Assembly (NCBI GenBank): GCA_029255685.2
Contig: CM055317.2
Coordinates: 68,747,460-68,811,459 of the forward strand
Direction: 5' to 3'
Length of the DNA: 64,000 nt
DNA from: Silene conica
Taxonomy: Eukaryota > Streptophyta > Magnoliopsida > Caryophyllales > Caryophyllaceae
The notes beneath the pieces were generated by a model. It searched no databases, was not told the origin of the DNA, and saw nothing but the letters and a program-made list of their open reading frames with translations. The first letter of the stretch is position 1. Each line of letters begins with the position of its first letter. Below, piece after piece: positions 39,801 to 50,826 of the stretch. The position numbers and the translations under genes are program-made.

Positions 39801-41439
39801 GGGGGGGGGGGGAGTTGGCATCATCCAGGCTTCCACAGTGTAAAATCAATACTCGTGTTACACTTGCCATGTGATAATGCTCCTGTGAACCTTATGGCGA
39901 GTGGTATGACGGGTTACCACTGACTATCCAAAGAAGCAGTCTTGAGGAGTGTGTAAGTCATATACCCGTATAACTGTATAATTAAAAAGCCTATTGAGTA
40001 TGTATCATGTCTCTTGGAATTCTAAGTTTAACACAGTGTGTACACTGTACAGCATGACACAGTAAAGAATATTTAGAGTGAGTCATATAGTAGATGGTCC
40101 CGAGTTGGTTGTTATAAAGGAGACGGCATTGAGCATCAAAGGTACATTTGTGCTTCTCTTTAGTTCTTGGTTCTCGGTCATGTCACTCATTATTCTAGCA
40201 CATAATCCCACCGGTTTTCTAGTGAAGGGGGCGTGAGTTGGGAAAGCTCAAAAACAGTCCTAGTTGCCGTCAGAGACAAGTAAAAATGGCATAAATGCAC
40301 ACATATACACAGTACACTCTTAACCCTTATGCTACAAGCTACGAAACTACAATACTGCACAATCCGTCAACAACAAGAACAAAAATTAAAGCTTCAAACA
40401 AATTCTAGTTAGTCATATAGATTTCACCTGCTTGCCATTTGTGGTTTTGATTTCAAGTTCATCCCCATTAATTTTGGTCACTTGCCCGCCAATCCAATCT
40501 ATCTCTGGGTCCTCCACCCACACGTGAGTACCCGTGAGAATATTTACCTTAGTACCCTGCAACAATCATCATCCTTCTTAATTTCTTATCATATCGTGGA
40601 CTAGACAAAATGAAAACAACACGATACAACAATCCAATTTTGCCGCAAATTCAGATAAAATGCAGATGTAATTCAAACTCAAGCTATATAACCAAACTAG
40701 TGTCGAGAGCAGGATTTGTAATCAGGGGCGACGCAGTAATGTAATAACGTAAAATAGAAAAAAAATCGAAAATTTTAACTAAACTTTTCATTTCTAGGGG
40801 GTTGATCACGCTATTAGCCCCCTTAGTTCCGCCCTAAACCAAACCCACCTTACCCACATTCCTAAATCTTCAAAAATCAAATCTTTCTAACAATGTAGCA
40901 TGAAACTAAATCTCTAACAACAATAAACACACACACACATACACGTTCGAATCTTAGCATTGTAGAAATTACCCTTAAATCATGACAAATAAAAAATTAA
41001 CCCCGCAAACCCTAGATCAATCCCAACCCAAATTCATCCACATCACTACAAACCCACATCCCAATGCATCAAAACTAAGATTATTGCAAAAATTTCAATC
41101 AATTACACTCAAAATCAAGAATAATCATATCTTTTTAACAATGTAGCCTGAAACTATATCTCTTAACAATAAAGTCACATGATTGAAGCTTACCATTGTA
41201 CAAATTACTCTCGAATCACGACATATAACAAATTATCACCATCCCCCACAAACCCTAAATCAATCCCAGCCAAAATTCATCCACATCACTACAAACCCAC
41301 ATCTCCAATGCATCAAAACTGAGATTATTACACAAATTTCAATCAATTACACTCAAAATCAACAATAATCATATCTTTTTAACAATGTAGCATAAAACTA
41401 AATCTCTAACAATAAATTCACATGATTGAAGCTTACCAT
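21802..41439 (-). CDS. Class XI myosin heavy chain, 38 coding exons
   Basis: Actin-based motor that moves organelles and vesicles and drives cytoplasmic streaming. Exons: 41437-41439 (ATG), 40428-40556, 39124-39267, 38841-38986, 38599-38755, 38054-38112, 36790-36949, 36546-36695, 36316-36452, 36071-36217, 35860-35961, 35724-35781, 35525-35626, 34838-34875, 34499-34625, 34237-34404, 33879-34010, 33687-33796, 33531-33591, 32890-33067, 32335-32540, 32137-32256, 31488-31586, 31097-31330, 30503-30642, 25429-25543, 25305-25331, 24965-25219, 24468-24623, 24174-24383, 23908-24030, 23169-23239, 22980-23079, 22847-22903, 22637-22693, 22461-22541, 22105-22187, 21802-21919. All junctions are GT-AG; the sum is 4560 nt, or 1519 residues. 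The N-terminal SH3-like part has [16 protein letters not shown]. The motor has the P-loop [10 protein letters not shown], switch I NNNSSRFGKF, and [16 protein letters not shown] repeats follow at about 735-880, a coiled coil at about 890-1060, then a DIL globular tail ([34 protein letters not shown]). The length suits class XI, and no motor key residue is missing. The least certain part is exon 1. Confidence 0.95.
27771..27925 (-). other. Second exon-like frame in the same intron
   Basis: The minus strand encodes [19 protein letters not shown], a [17 protein letters not shown] part, and ends SNIFG at a strong donor (G|GTAAGTC, near 27773). The upstream acceptor is weak (CTTGAG). In phase it could follow the 28931-29181 cassette but could not join the next myosin exon. 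Unrecognised; it may belong with the cassette to a nested gene or fragment. Confidence 0.3.
28931..29181 (-). other. Exon-like cassette inside the 5-kb myosin tail intron
   Basis: A 251-nt stretch open on the sense strand lies between acceptor TCTCAG and donor ACAG|GTTAGC, within the intron 25544-30502. It reads [20 protein letters not shown], then a serine-rich part ([12 protein letters not shown]), then [14 protein letters not shown] do not recognise it. Its 5' phase fits the upstream myosin exon, whose last codon AG is completed by G. Its length is not a multiple of three, so joining the next myosin exon hits a TAG after nine codons. It may be an alternative exon that truncates the protein, an exon of a nested gene, or captured sequence. 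Confidence 0.45.
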
Positions 41440-41620
41440 TGTACAAATTACACTCGAATCACGACGAATAACAAATTATTACCATCCCCCCACAAACCCT
41501 AATTCAATCCCAACCCAAATTCATCCACATTACCACAAGCCCACATCTCCCAATGCATCAAAAATTAATATTATCACAGAAATTCCCCCAAAGTTCAATC
41601 AATTACAATAATCATGAATT
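40890..41620 (-). repeat. Triplicated repeat of about 240 bp carrying the myosin start exon
   Basis: Three tandem copies of a unit of about 236-243 bp share blocks such as cttaacaatgtagc, aaactaaatctct, caaaccctaaatcaatccca and cccacatctccaatgcatca. On the minus strand each copy includes the start context. Copies at 41437-41439 and 41194-41196 read ACAATG|GTAAGC (start codon plus perfect donor). The copy at 40958-40960 reads ACAATGCTAAG and has lost the donor. The first myosin codon after the intron acceptor (40556) is in phase with ATG. Confidence 0.85.
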
Positions 41621-41654
41621 GGGGAAATAAGGGAAGAAGAAAAAATCAAAAAAT

Positions 41655-41867
41655 TCAAAAAAAATGTAAGAAAGTAAGAAAGTAATGATTGGGGTATGTG
41701 GTGAAGAAAGAAAGAGAAGAAGGTGAATGGAAAAGGCTAAAAAATAGGAAACGGTGAAGAAGGAGAAGAGAAGAGTAAATTAGGCTAAAAATGATGCATT
41801 TTTGTTGGAGTTTAGTGGCTGCCATTACTCTTCTTTCCACTTTCTTTCGAGCTTTCTCTCTCTTCAT
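41655..41867 (-). other. Possible upstream ORF in the myosin leader
   Basis: The minus strand has a TATA-like GTATAAGAAG near 41878-41885, then a frame of up to 70 codons. Its inner ATG (41823-41825, GTAATGGC) has G at -3 and +4. It ends at 41655, before the myosin ATG. If the leader is unspliced here this is an upstream ORF that could lower myosin translation; if a leader intron removes it, it is meaningless. The protein (MAATKLQQK...) looks non-functional. Confidence 0.35.
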
Positions 41868-41885
41868 TTCTTTCTTCTTATACGT

Positions 41886-42164
41886 TTCGGTTCAGGATTA
41901 ATCCATTTTAATATTGTTTTCTCAACGGTCCATTTTATTAGAATCCCGACTCGAGACTACGATTATAGGATTTCATGATAAAAAAAACTCGGACATTTAG
42001 ATTATATGATCTTATTCATAATTGTATAATCTGATGATCTTCTTCATTTTAAAAATATTAGAAATTATGTCATGATACGATTCGATTAACGTTTAAAAGA
42101 ACACCTCGTATATAGTTATCACATTATAAAACTCAAATTTCAGCGTTTGTTATAGAGATAAGCT
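41886..42164. other. Probable myosin promoter region
   Basis: AT-rich, upstream of the TATA-like sequence near 41880. It is short because a LINE sits just beyond. No specific operator-like site was recognised. Confidence 0.35.
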
Positions 42165-42172
42165 CGCATAAT

Positions 42173-43266
42173 GCTTTTTTTTTGGATAAAGAGGAGTGGG
42201 TATAACCTTAAAAGGAGAACAAAACAAAAACAGCATAAGAAGCAAACAGCTACCCTACTGAAACAAACAAAACAAAGCAAGAAACTAAAGCAGATTGGTT
42301 GGCACCAAACGAGGCCATTCAACGCCACTGAGGTCCTGTTGAGACAATTTGAAGAGTTGGTTCGGCACATTTGAGAGGTCATGTCGAATTAATTTCTGCA
42401 TTTGTGATACTCCAATATTAGCCAACCAATCGACACAAGTATTGGCTTTTCGGTATGTGTGATGCATTCCACCCTCCATGGGGAATCTCGAATGAAGGAC
42501 TGACAAATTTTTACCATGTGAAAATGAGCAGTCAGAACACTAGGAGAAAATTCCATGAATCCAACAATCGTCTTGTAGTCCGTCTGAAATATCAATCTCT
42601 CAATGCGTAATTCCAAGACAGACATCAAATCTCTTCTTAAAGCCATTAACTCCGCTCGGGTTACTGTCGCTTTCCCTAATCTTTCCGCAAAAGCCCCAAA
42701 GTGTGTCCAGAGGAGTTCTGAAAGATGCCTCCAGCCCCCGCTGCTGTCGGGTTCCCCTTAGAAGCACAATCAATGTTCAAAGCCACCCAGTTCTCCGGAA
42801 ATGCTAGCTAACAGACAAAAATCTCGACTCGAGAAGGTTCCATTCCAAGTTTCAGTTCCTTATTTTCTTTTGCATTGATGACTTCCCATAATCTTTGCAA
42901 TAAAAAGGTAAACTTATTTTGGGTAATAGCTTCCTCATTACCAAACACACGAAGATTCCGCCATTTCCATAACCATCAAATAACCACTGTGAAATGTGAA
43001 GGCCAATTATCGATATCTGATGCAATTGTAGGTGATAGATTTGGAACCACCCAGTCCCGAATATTAGCTACATTAAAAAACCCATGATTCTTAGCAGTCG
43101 GGTAAAGAGCCCAAACCTTTTTCGCTTCACTACAGTCCCGTAGAATATGAATAGCCGTCTCCTCCATAGCTTTACAAACACTACAACACTGGTTATCAGT
43201 CAGTCCTCGACGCCTCTATTGGTATTAAACATGATCCAATCACGGAGAAGTAGCCATAGAAAAACC
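42173..43266 (-). pseudogene. 5'-truncated LINE with target duplication
   Basis: Minus-strand frames encode the zinc-binding region after reverse transcriptase (CSVCKAMEETAIHILRDCSE...KKVWALYP), the WWLWKWRN motif, then the RNase H domain (GAGGIFQNSSG) and a C-terminal part with TYRKANTCVDWLANIG. Several frame changes and stops break it. The minus-strand 3' end is an A run at 42175-42183. The octamer cgcataat lies on both sides (42165-42172 and 43267-43274), consistent with target-primed insertion and 5' truncation. It belongs to the same general type as the fragment at 12192-12955. Confidence 0.88.
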
Positions 43267-43274
43267 CGCATAAT

Positions 43275-44504
43275 ACTATTATTGATAACAAGATTTTTAG
43301 TTATCAATTTTATGTATAAACTAAAAAAAAACTTTATTTAGTGAGTATGTTGGATCTTACAATCTGCTCATAGATTTATGATCTTAACAACATTAATAAT
43401 TACAATATGAATAAACCGATGCAAATGTCGCAGGGTGTACAACGACATAATAATACAAACACAAATTCTATTATACAACTGTCCTATGTACGACAAAAGA
43501 TATATGACGTTTTTTTATAAATAGTGACCATTTTTTATGATTAAAAAAATGAACATTTATCTTAGATTGTTTATGAATACAATGTATTAGATGTAGTCCC
43601 ATATGTACTTTTGTTTTTGATATATTTTATACTTATCTTTTACTCAAAAAAAAAGAAAAATGAACATTTTTTTCAAGGTGAGCACTATTTATCAATAGGC
43701 CGTTACTGCTTATAAAAAAAATGGTCATATTTTACTAAAAAATGCGGAGAAAACGGGTGCACAAGAGATTTGCTAAAAACAGAGTAGTATAAAACAGAGT
43801 ATAGAACACCAACTGAAACTACAGATTTATAGAACACCTAGGTGACCTGGCCGTTGGTTTTACATAATAAGCTTCTATCGTCAACAGAAGGGAATGTATA
43901 ATGGACGACTTTGCAGTCGACCTGAATCATGGGCATCATCGCCAATATTGCAGAACGGGTGGTGACTAACGCTATTAACACAGATGTAGCCATCCTGAAA
44001 AATATCTCAATAGATTTACAAAAGGCGCAATTGTACAAAGATGATCAACACAACGTTCAGTTACAGGCAATTCCGAGTCGTACTACTAATTACAAAACAC
44101 CAACTCAATAATCATTCTGTATTTACACATCTCTTTATATTTTTCACATAACATTATTTTGTACAAAACCCGAGAATTCCTACCTTTACAATAGCAAATT
44201 GTTCAAATACTACAAAGCAATCAACTCCCATAGCAGCAGATTTACTTCTTCACTGAATCCTGCAATTCTTCATATATACTACAATTATTACTGATCCGGG
44301 ACAGAGCGAGGACAGTTTTACCATATGGGTGTAAGCGATATGATAACATCAGCCATCATCCAACCAGATCAATGGAGTACAGTTTACCCAACAATTATTT
44401 ACATCTTCAGATTCTTCGGTATTTGACCATACAGTTAAAAAGACGAATATATGCAAGGGTTGGATTCACACGGAAGAACGTGGCATACGAGACTGATTGT
44501 CCAG
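43275..44504. other. Intergenic and F-box gene 3' flank
   Basis: No separate gene is supported. The region just below 44505 should be the 3' untranslated part of the F-box gene. Short open frames here (43838-44111) lack domains. Confidence 0.5.
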
Positions 44505-47377
44505 CTACAAGCGGATTGTGCACATAACGGCAGTTTTGAAATCTAATGGACAATGGAAAGGTGTCCTTGTGATCAGAGTTCTCCAGGACTTCTTTTTGGG
44601 GTTGTATATTTGCATGGATAGAGCAGTGCCCCTTTTACGCTGCCTCGACCTCCGAATGTCGGACAATTCGACACCCTGTAAGAGGGATATTACGTGTAGC
44701 TCGCCTTGTATTGCCACAAACCCAAATGATGACCCATCTAGATTTTTCCTAGGAACAGCTGTCTCCTTAAACCAGCAGTTTAAGGCCATGCTAAACCTGC
44801 ACATATCACACATGGGAAATAGATTACATACGGTTACAATTAGAACATGAATGCCATGGAGTCGTACAGATGCATATGTCCGCTAACTTAACTAATTAGT
44901 CGTTGAATGGTACTACTCTGTACTCATAATTGGGTTTGACACCGTGAGGATCAGTATTACAATTGCGGCTCGCTTTAAACAACCAAAAATAAACTTCTAC
45001 TACTCTCTCATTTCATATGGATTCTTTACATCTTTTAAATTCAAGCTACATAACACAAATGATATAACACGGGAACTTGAAAAAATTATGCAACGAGGGA
45101 CGCATTTTAGCACAAACCACATTCACGTACAAGTATAAACGGATGAAGTTGCTGCCCATGTATGAGCCTATGTATATCCTTCATTCCTCTAAAATTGGTA
45201 ATGTATAACTCCTAAAACGAAAATCATTACCAAAGATACTCTGAGAATCTGCTTATATACAAATGGCATTTTTACGATAAGGATCAACTTTCAGAAAGAG
45301 CATGAGAAACTAAGAGCATATGGTCAGCCAAAACAACCGAATTCTGGACTAGTTAACCCTCAAGCATACTACAAACTCAATTCATAGCAAGTTTTGTAGC
45401 ACGCATCACTGTGCAAAGAATCAAAATGTAAGCAGAAGTCAAAATTCAACGATCACAAACACTATCATAGCCTCATAGGAGCATTTCGCGGTTTTGTATT
45501 TCCACAAGTCAAGGACATACTTTTATTACTACATATGTTCAACTTCTGAGTAATTTCCAAGTTCCAACTCATACAACCAGCTAACAACACTGACAGTTTG
45601 GCCATCACACAACTATAAAACATGCACATCAACTAAATATTTTTCCATACTTAACAGGAACAACATAGCTTAACCAACTTGGTTTCACCATAAACGTCAA
45701 AGATTAGTCAGGTTCTCATTTCTTAAAGTAAAACACCACTTCCAATAATAACGATGCAAAGACATAAGCACCGGTATAAGTTATTACGCAGATTGATAAC
45801 AGTGATAAGCCACTAAAGTCCTAAACCTAACACCCTCAACACCCACTTTGGAAAGAAACATGCTTTTTGATCAATCAAGCTTCAAAATCCTTTCAAGATT
45901 TAAAAATACCATCACATTCTTTAATCTTTCTAAATAGTATGCTTTCACAGTTTCACTTCCTAGGACAATACACAATCAAATTCCCGAGATTTTGATTCTC
46001 CACTCCATTTTCGGAGTTATAATGCTACAAATAAGTCTTTACATTTCCTTCAAGTCATCTCGACTAAACACCATAGCTAAATTAACGAGATACCCAAAAT
46101 TTACACCTCCTGTCAAAAAACATAAATTTCCTTGCCTAGAATCAACACAATCATTCACCTACTCACAAACAAAATGTAGTTCACCATCTCGAAAATTCAT
46201 AATCCCAACATCAGAGAATATCAAACAAGAGAATATGGAGTGATACAATTTCATGTCAGTATTAGTTCACATGCCCCCAAAAATCACGAGAGGTGGTAGT
46301 CGTGGTACTAAATCAGGAGGGGTTCTGAATCACTAAACACCTCAGTTTCAATCCCGTTAGCATCAAAATTAATAAATTGAATAAACAAAACCATTCTCAC
46401 CTACAAATGTCATGATTCTCATCAAGCATAAACACCTCAGGCAACCCAACCCGAACCCCCTCCTCTTCCTCCTCGACAACAGCCACCTTCCCGAGCCTTC
46501 CCCGCTGCCCATCCCCCCACATATCCCCAACCTCCCTCCACTCCCCACTCTCCAAATCCAACACAACTGAATCCCTACACTGCTCATCAACCGGCAACAC
46601 TCCCAAAATCGTTGTCGACCCACTATACCCACCCATCACCCAAAACTCCTCTCCCACCCCCTTCCCCTTCCTCACCATAAACCCGGCACACCCGGCCCTA
46701 TACTCCGGCATTTCCGTCACCGCCACCCACTCATCCCTCTCAACATCATACCTCTCAGCTCTCCCAACCCGACTCCCGGCCGCCCCAAACATCGGATGCC
46801 TCGACCCACCACCAGCCACCACAATCCCTCCACCATCCCCCACCGCCGCCGCCGCAAACGATCCCCGCGCCGTAATCATTGGCGACACCGACCGCCACCC
46901 CTCCCCCACAAACCGGAAATCAAACCGGAACACCGCTGACGACGCCGTCGGCCTGTCCAACGGAAACGACCGCGTATCAAACAACGACCCACCCAACACA
47001 TACAAATACGGACCAACAGAAATCGCTGAAAAATTCGATAACGAATACGCATGCGGGTTAACTGGTGTTCTCGGAATCGGGGCCCACGCTAAATGGGTCG
47101 GATCAAATATATACGGCGACGACAGAGACGGGTCCTCCGGGAAAATACATAGTAAAGTTGAACTGGGTTTACGGAATTGGGGATTTTTTCGGAGAGTGAA
47201 AATTAGGGTTTGGGCAAAGGTGTAAAAATGGCGCCATGATTTGCAGGTTTGCTTAGCTCGAGTATGGTAACAGTAAGGAATATAAGAAAGGATAATTGCG
47301 GAGATATCGTTTGGGAGACCTGGAATTAGGGTTAGGGTTTGGGGAAATTGGGGGAAACGGATTGATTTTGGCGCCAT
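44505..47377 (-). CDS. F-box/kelch-repeat protein, OR23-like
   Basis: Substrate receptor for an SCF ubiquitin ligase. Two exons: 46401-47377 and 44505-44796, joined at AG|GTGAGA ... GTGCAG|G, giving 422 residues. I chose MAPKSIRF at 47377 because the longer frame upstream (from 47569) is N/T/Q-rich leader-like sequence. The F-box is at about residues 18-58 (LIPGLPNDISAIILSYIPY, TCKSWRHFY). Kelch units follow: GPYLYVLGGSLFD, GGIVVAGGGSRH with AERYDVERDEW, and FWVMGGYSGS. Exon 2 encodes the conserved family C-terminus (SSFGFVAIQGELHVI, MQIYNPKKKSWRTL, DFKTAVMCTIRL). Order and ends match F-box/kelch OR23-type proteins as I know them; the target protein is unknown. Exon 1 is clearly richer in GC than its surroundings. 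A hAT element lies about 240 bases upstream of the ATG. Confidence 0.9.
44797..46400 (-). other. F-box gene intron, 1.6 kb
   Basis: AT-rich, with no exon-like frame and no obvious repeat ends. Donor GTGAGA at 46400 and acceptor GTGCAG at 44797 are both good. Confidence 0.8.
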
Positions 47378-47617
47378 GAATTGGGGATTTTGGGGTTTTT
47401 TTTGGTTTGTTGGTTTGTTCGTTTGTTCGTTTGTTTGATCAACTAACTGTGTGTATGAATTAGGGATTTGGGAGAAATTAATTTTGATTTCTGGTGATGA
47501 TTTAGGGCAAGAATTTATGATGATCGGTTTGTTGTTGGCAAGATAAGATTGGACATAACCGATTTTCATTTTCCTTGATGTGAGTCACGTGACAATCAAT
47601 ATGAGACGGGTTTTGAG

Positions 47618-48250
47618 TAGGGGTGAACAAAACCGGATATCCGCTCCGGTTTTGTTCGGATCGGATATCCAGTTTTAAAAATATGATTTTTTGCGATTCA
47701 TATTCAGATCCGAATATTCGGATATCCAAAAATTCGGAATCCAAAAATCCGGTTATCCAGATTTCGGAAATCGGATTAGATCCAGTTCTAAATGCGTAGT
47801 AAAAAATTAACAAATGGTCCGGTGCAGAATGAGTCATTCAAAGATTATGAGATTTATCACTAGAAGAAATTCATTTTTCGACTAATGAGTATATTTTATG
47901 CTTCAAAACCAAACAAGGAAAAAAAAAGACAATCTGTATAATGAATATGCACTTCTTTTGTCACACTTCTCGATTATGTTTATAACAATAACAATCAATA
48001 TGTATCAAACAACTCAAAACATAATGGTAAAATGTTTTGGTTTTTTGCTTTTTTTCCTTTTTTTATTAATTTTTATGATTCGGATATCCAATTTTAAGAA
48101 AATCACAATCCGCATCCACTCCATATTATTCGGAAAAAACCGGATCGGATATCCAATTTGAATGATATCCATTTATACGGATTAATTTTTTCGGATTTCG
48201 GATCGGATTCGGAAAAAATTTTCGTATCGGATTTTTTTTGCTCAGCCCTA
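47618..48250. mobile_element. hAT-type non-autonomous element, TAGGGGTGARC family
   Basis: The left terminus is taggggtgaacaaaa and the right is ttttgctcagcccta, near-perfect inverses. The octamer gttttgag flanks both sides exactly (47610-47617 and 48251-48258). The interior is built from ggatatcc and cggatcgg motifs in both orientations. Length is 633 bp; no transposase. It is close to the F-box gene promoter. Confidence 0.92.
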
Positions 48251-48258
48251 GTTTTGAG

Positions 48259-48649
48259 ACCATTTTGGTCAAATGTGATTACTTTTAGAAAAAAATTGTA
48301 TAAAGCGGTAAATATTAGTTTGATTATTATGATTTAAAATCGCGTTTTATTCTTTCAGATGTAAATGTCGTCGCCTAAAACAATAACTTTTGATCAATTT
48401 TTTTTTTTTTTGTGTGTATACACCGTTCAATTCGTCTGGATTTGAGTGGAAAGGAACCGTTGTTCAATTATTGATGTTGTTAGGTTTGAACTCGAAACTT
48501 TTGGTGAAGGTAAAACGGTCTTTTACAAGTTGATCAAATTAGTCCGGATTTGAGTAGGCAGGATGATTGTTGTCAGGGCTTAAACTCAAAAACTTTGGTG
48601 AAATAGAACGATCAATTACCAGTTGATGTAAGTGTTCACTGACAATAAA
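48259..48649. other. Intergenic, with a short direct repeat
   Basis: A degenerate repeat (gtctggatttgagt / gtccggatttgagt, then gaactcgaaacttttggtg / taaactcaaaaactttggtg) occurs at about 48435-48510 and 48540-48605. No gene seen. Confidence 0.5.
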
Positions 48650-50150
48650 TCTATCTTTATAAAAGGAGTAGAATTTAACTCATTATGATTGGTTCCTTGA
48701 AATAAGGAAAAAAACTACCCACCCACATTTTCCTCTCTCCTAAATTTAGAATTCTCATTCCTAATTACGTAATCGATTGCAGTATTATATTTCGTCATTG
48801 TCATAATAAAATACGATACAATCAAATTATTATTCATCGAAAATATACATAACAGTATAAAATGTTTCAATAAAATACGATATAGAACGGTCCAAAAATC
48901 AAATCCGAAAAACAAAAATTACCATCACGAAAAATAATTACATTCCAAAAATTAAATTACATTATGTTCTCCAATTTTCCAATCAAATCAAATATAAATT
49001 AAGATACCAAACAAAATAAAATACGATATACAACGGTCCAATATATATATCAAAAATATTACATTTTCGCCAATGTCGTAATAAAAATCCTGTATATTAG
49101 AAAAAAAAACTGAAAATCAACACAAAAAATAAACAAAACGGGAATTTCAACCTAAATAACTCAAAGTCAACTAAAAATTATTCAGGTGGACATATCACGT
49201 TTATTAATCAGGTTACATATTAATGATTAATGATAATACTAATTATATTACTAATATTAATAAAATACTGGAAATAAACTAAAAATCTGAAAATTATAAT
49301 TTTATTACGCTAAAAAAACTGCAAACACCAAAACGGACACGGACACGTGACACGGTATGTCATGAAATTTAGGACATGGGCCGGGACACTTTATTTAAAT
49401 TTAATAAAATATACATTTTATAGTTATAAATATTTGATTTCATTTTTGTAAAAGTATTTGATATTAATTTTAAATAAGTGAAAGTAAAACTTGGCCTTTG
49501 TAATAACTCATTTTCATTTCCCATCCGAACCAATATTCTAATTAATTTTTTTCGATAGCGCATTTCCCGTCCGAAGAACAACATTCACCCCAAATGTTGA
49601 CCAAATACCCTGGACACGCGATGGACACGGTTCAAATAACTTGGATACGCGTCAGACACGTACCCAAATAAATGTAGAAAGTTAGACACGGCTTTATAGG
49701 TGTCCGACACGTTTCGGCATGTGTCCGTGGAGTATCGGTGTCGGACACGGTACGACTCATTACGAGAAGTGTCCTTGCTATCTATCTCTTATTCATGGAT
49801 ATCTACTCCTAAGAGATTTAGACAATATTGATAATAATCAAATCATTGACAGTTAAAAAGAACACACAACGGGTAATAAATAAACATGGGATCAGTAATT
49901 CTAATAAAAAATCTGTTAATTCTGAAACCATAACAAATAAAATTTGCCTTTTACATTAGTAATGAAATAGGTCTGATTTTATAGTAGAAAAACATGGTCT
50001 ATTTTGGTAATTGATGATTTATAATAATTTATATATATTATCTACTTCATTTTTATTTTGAATTATATTTGTATTAATTAGTCACATATTTATGAGTAAC
50101 CAAATATTTAAAAACAGAACCGTACATTTGTTGTACGGGTGTAAAACTAG
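48650..50150 (+). mobile_element. Non-autonomous Helitron, TCTATCTTTATAAAAGG family
   Basis: A|TCTATCTTTATAAAAGGAG starts it and CTAG|T ends it. The 3' hairpin is ccgtaca...tgtacgg, 10 bases before CTAG. Length is 1501 bp with no Rep/helicase. The same 5' family starts the elements at 56127 and 61724. It contains a decayed copy of the hAT MITE at 14759-15244. Confidence 0.85.
49318..49790. mobile_element. Decayed copy of the 14759-15244 hAT MITE
   Basis: Reverse-oriented relative: caccaaaacggacacgg at the left, a shared ttaaatttaataaaatatac core, and cggacacggtacgactcatta near the right end. The termini are mutated (ttgctatc where ctacctag is expected), so it is older. It sits inside the Helitron at 48650-50150. 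Confidence 0.85.
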
Positions 50151-50662
50151 TGTTAAGTATAAAGGCATTGTAGAAGTAATTGGGTTGAAATCAAAATTAA
50201 AAGGAAGTTTATTCAATTAGGATAAACCACAAATTTTTATTGGAGACGGACATATCTATCTCAAAAACAAATATAGGTTGACGTAATAAGCTCAAAAAAA
50301 ACTCATATGCTCAGAAATAAATAAAGTTTAAGGTAATAAGCTCAAAAAAAAAATTCATAATTCAAAAAAATATTCATATGCTAAAAAAAATATTTATAAG
50401 CTCAAAAAATATTCATAAACTCAACAAAATATACATATGCTCAAAAACTAAGAAAAGTGTAAAGTAGTACCTGATGGATGTTCCTATTTTCCAAGAGATC
50501 AGTTTTGTAGTCGTAACTTGGGCATGTTTGATTGTTTACCCGTATTTGGCACATGTACGGACTTTAGGGAGTGCGTGACTTGTAGTCGTAGACTGGTTTG
50601 TCAAGAAAGAGGAAAACAGGAAAACATGAAAATTACTAAAATCTTGGATTCAATCAGCACGG

Positions 50663-50826
50663 GTCGATTTGGTCATTTCGGGTTCATATTGGATGCACTG
50701 AGTCACCCGTCAATGAAGTTATTTCGGGTTCATATTTGTTGGAGTCGATTTGGTCATTTCGGGTTCATATTGGATGCACTGAGTCACCTGTCAATGAAGT
50801 TATTTCGGGTTCATATTTGTTGGAGT
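50663..50826 (+). repeat. Tandem duplication, 81-bp unit
   Basis: The segment starting gtcgatttggtcatttcggg occurs at 50663 and again at 50744 with only one or two differences. Within each unit ttcgggttcatatt also appears twice. It lies in a gene-poor stretch and is a recent duplication. Confidence 0.9.

Noticed and set aside
39799-39812. Run of about 13 G in a myosin intron
   Set aside because: A simple homopolymer in an intron, with no partner tract that would suggest a quadruplex or regulatory element.
46369-47061. Frames on both strands across the F-box gene (46369-46632 and 46879-47061)
   Set aside because: Shadows of the GC-rich kelch exon in other frames.
47378-47569. Longer start for the F-box protein
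   Set aside because: The extra 64 residues are rich in N, T, Q and K from AAC-type repeats and look like untranslated leader. MAPKSIRF just before the F-box is the likelier start.
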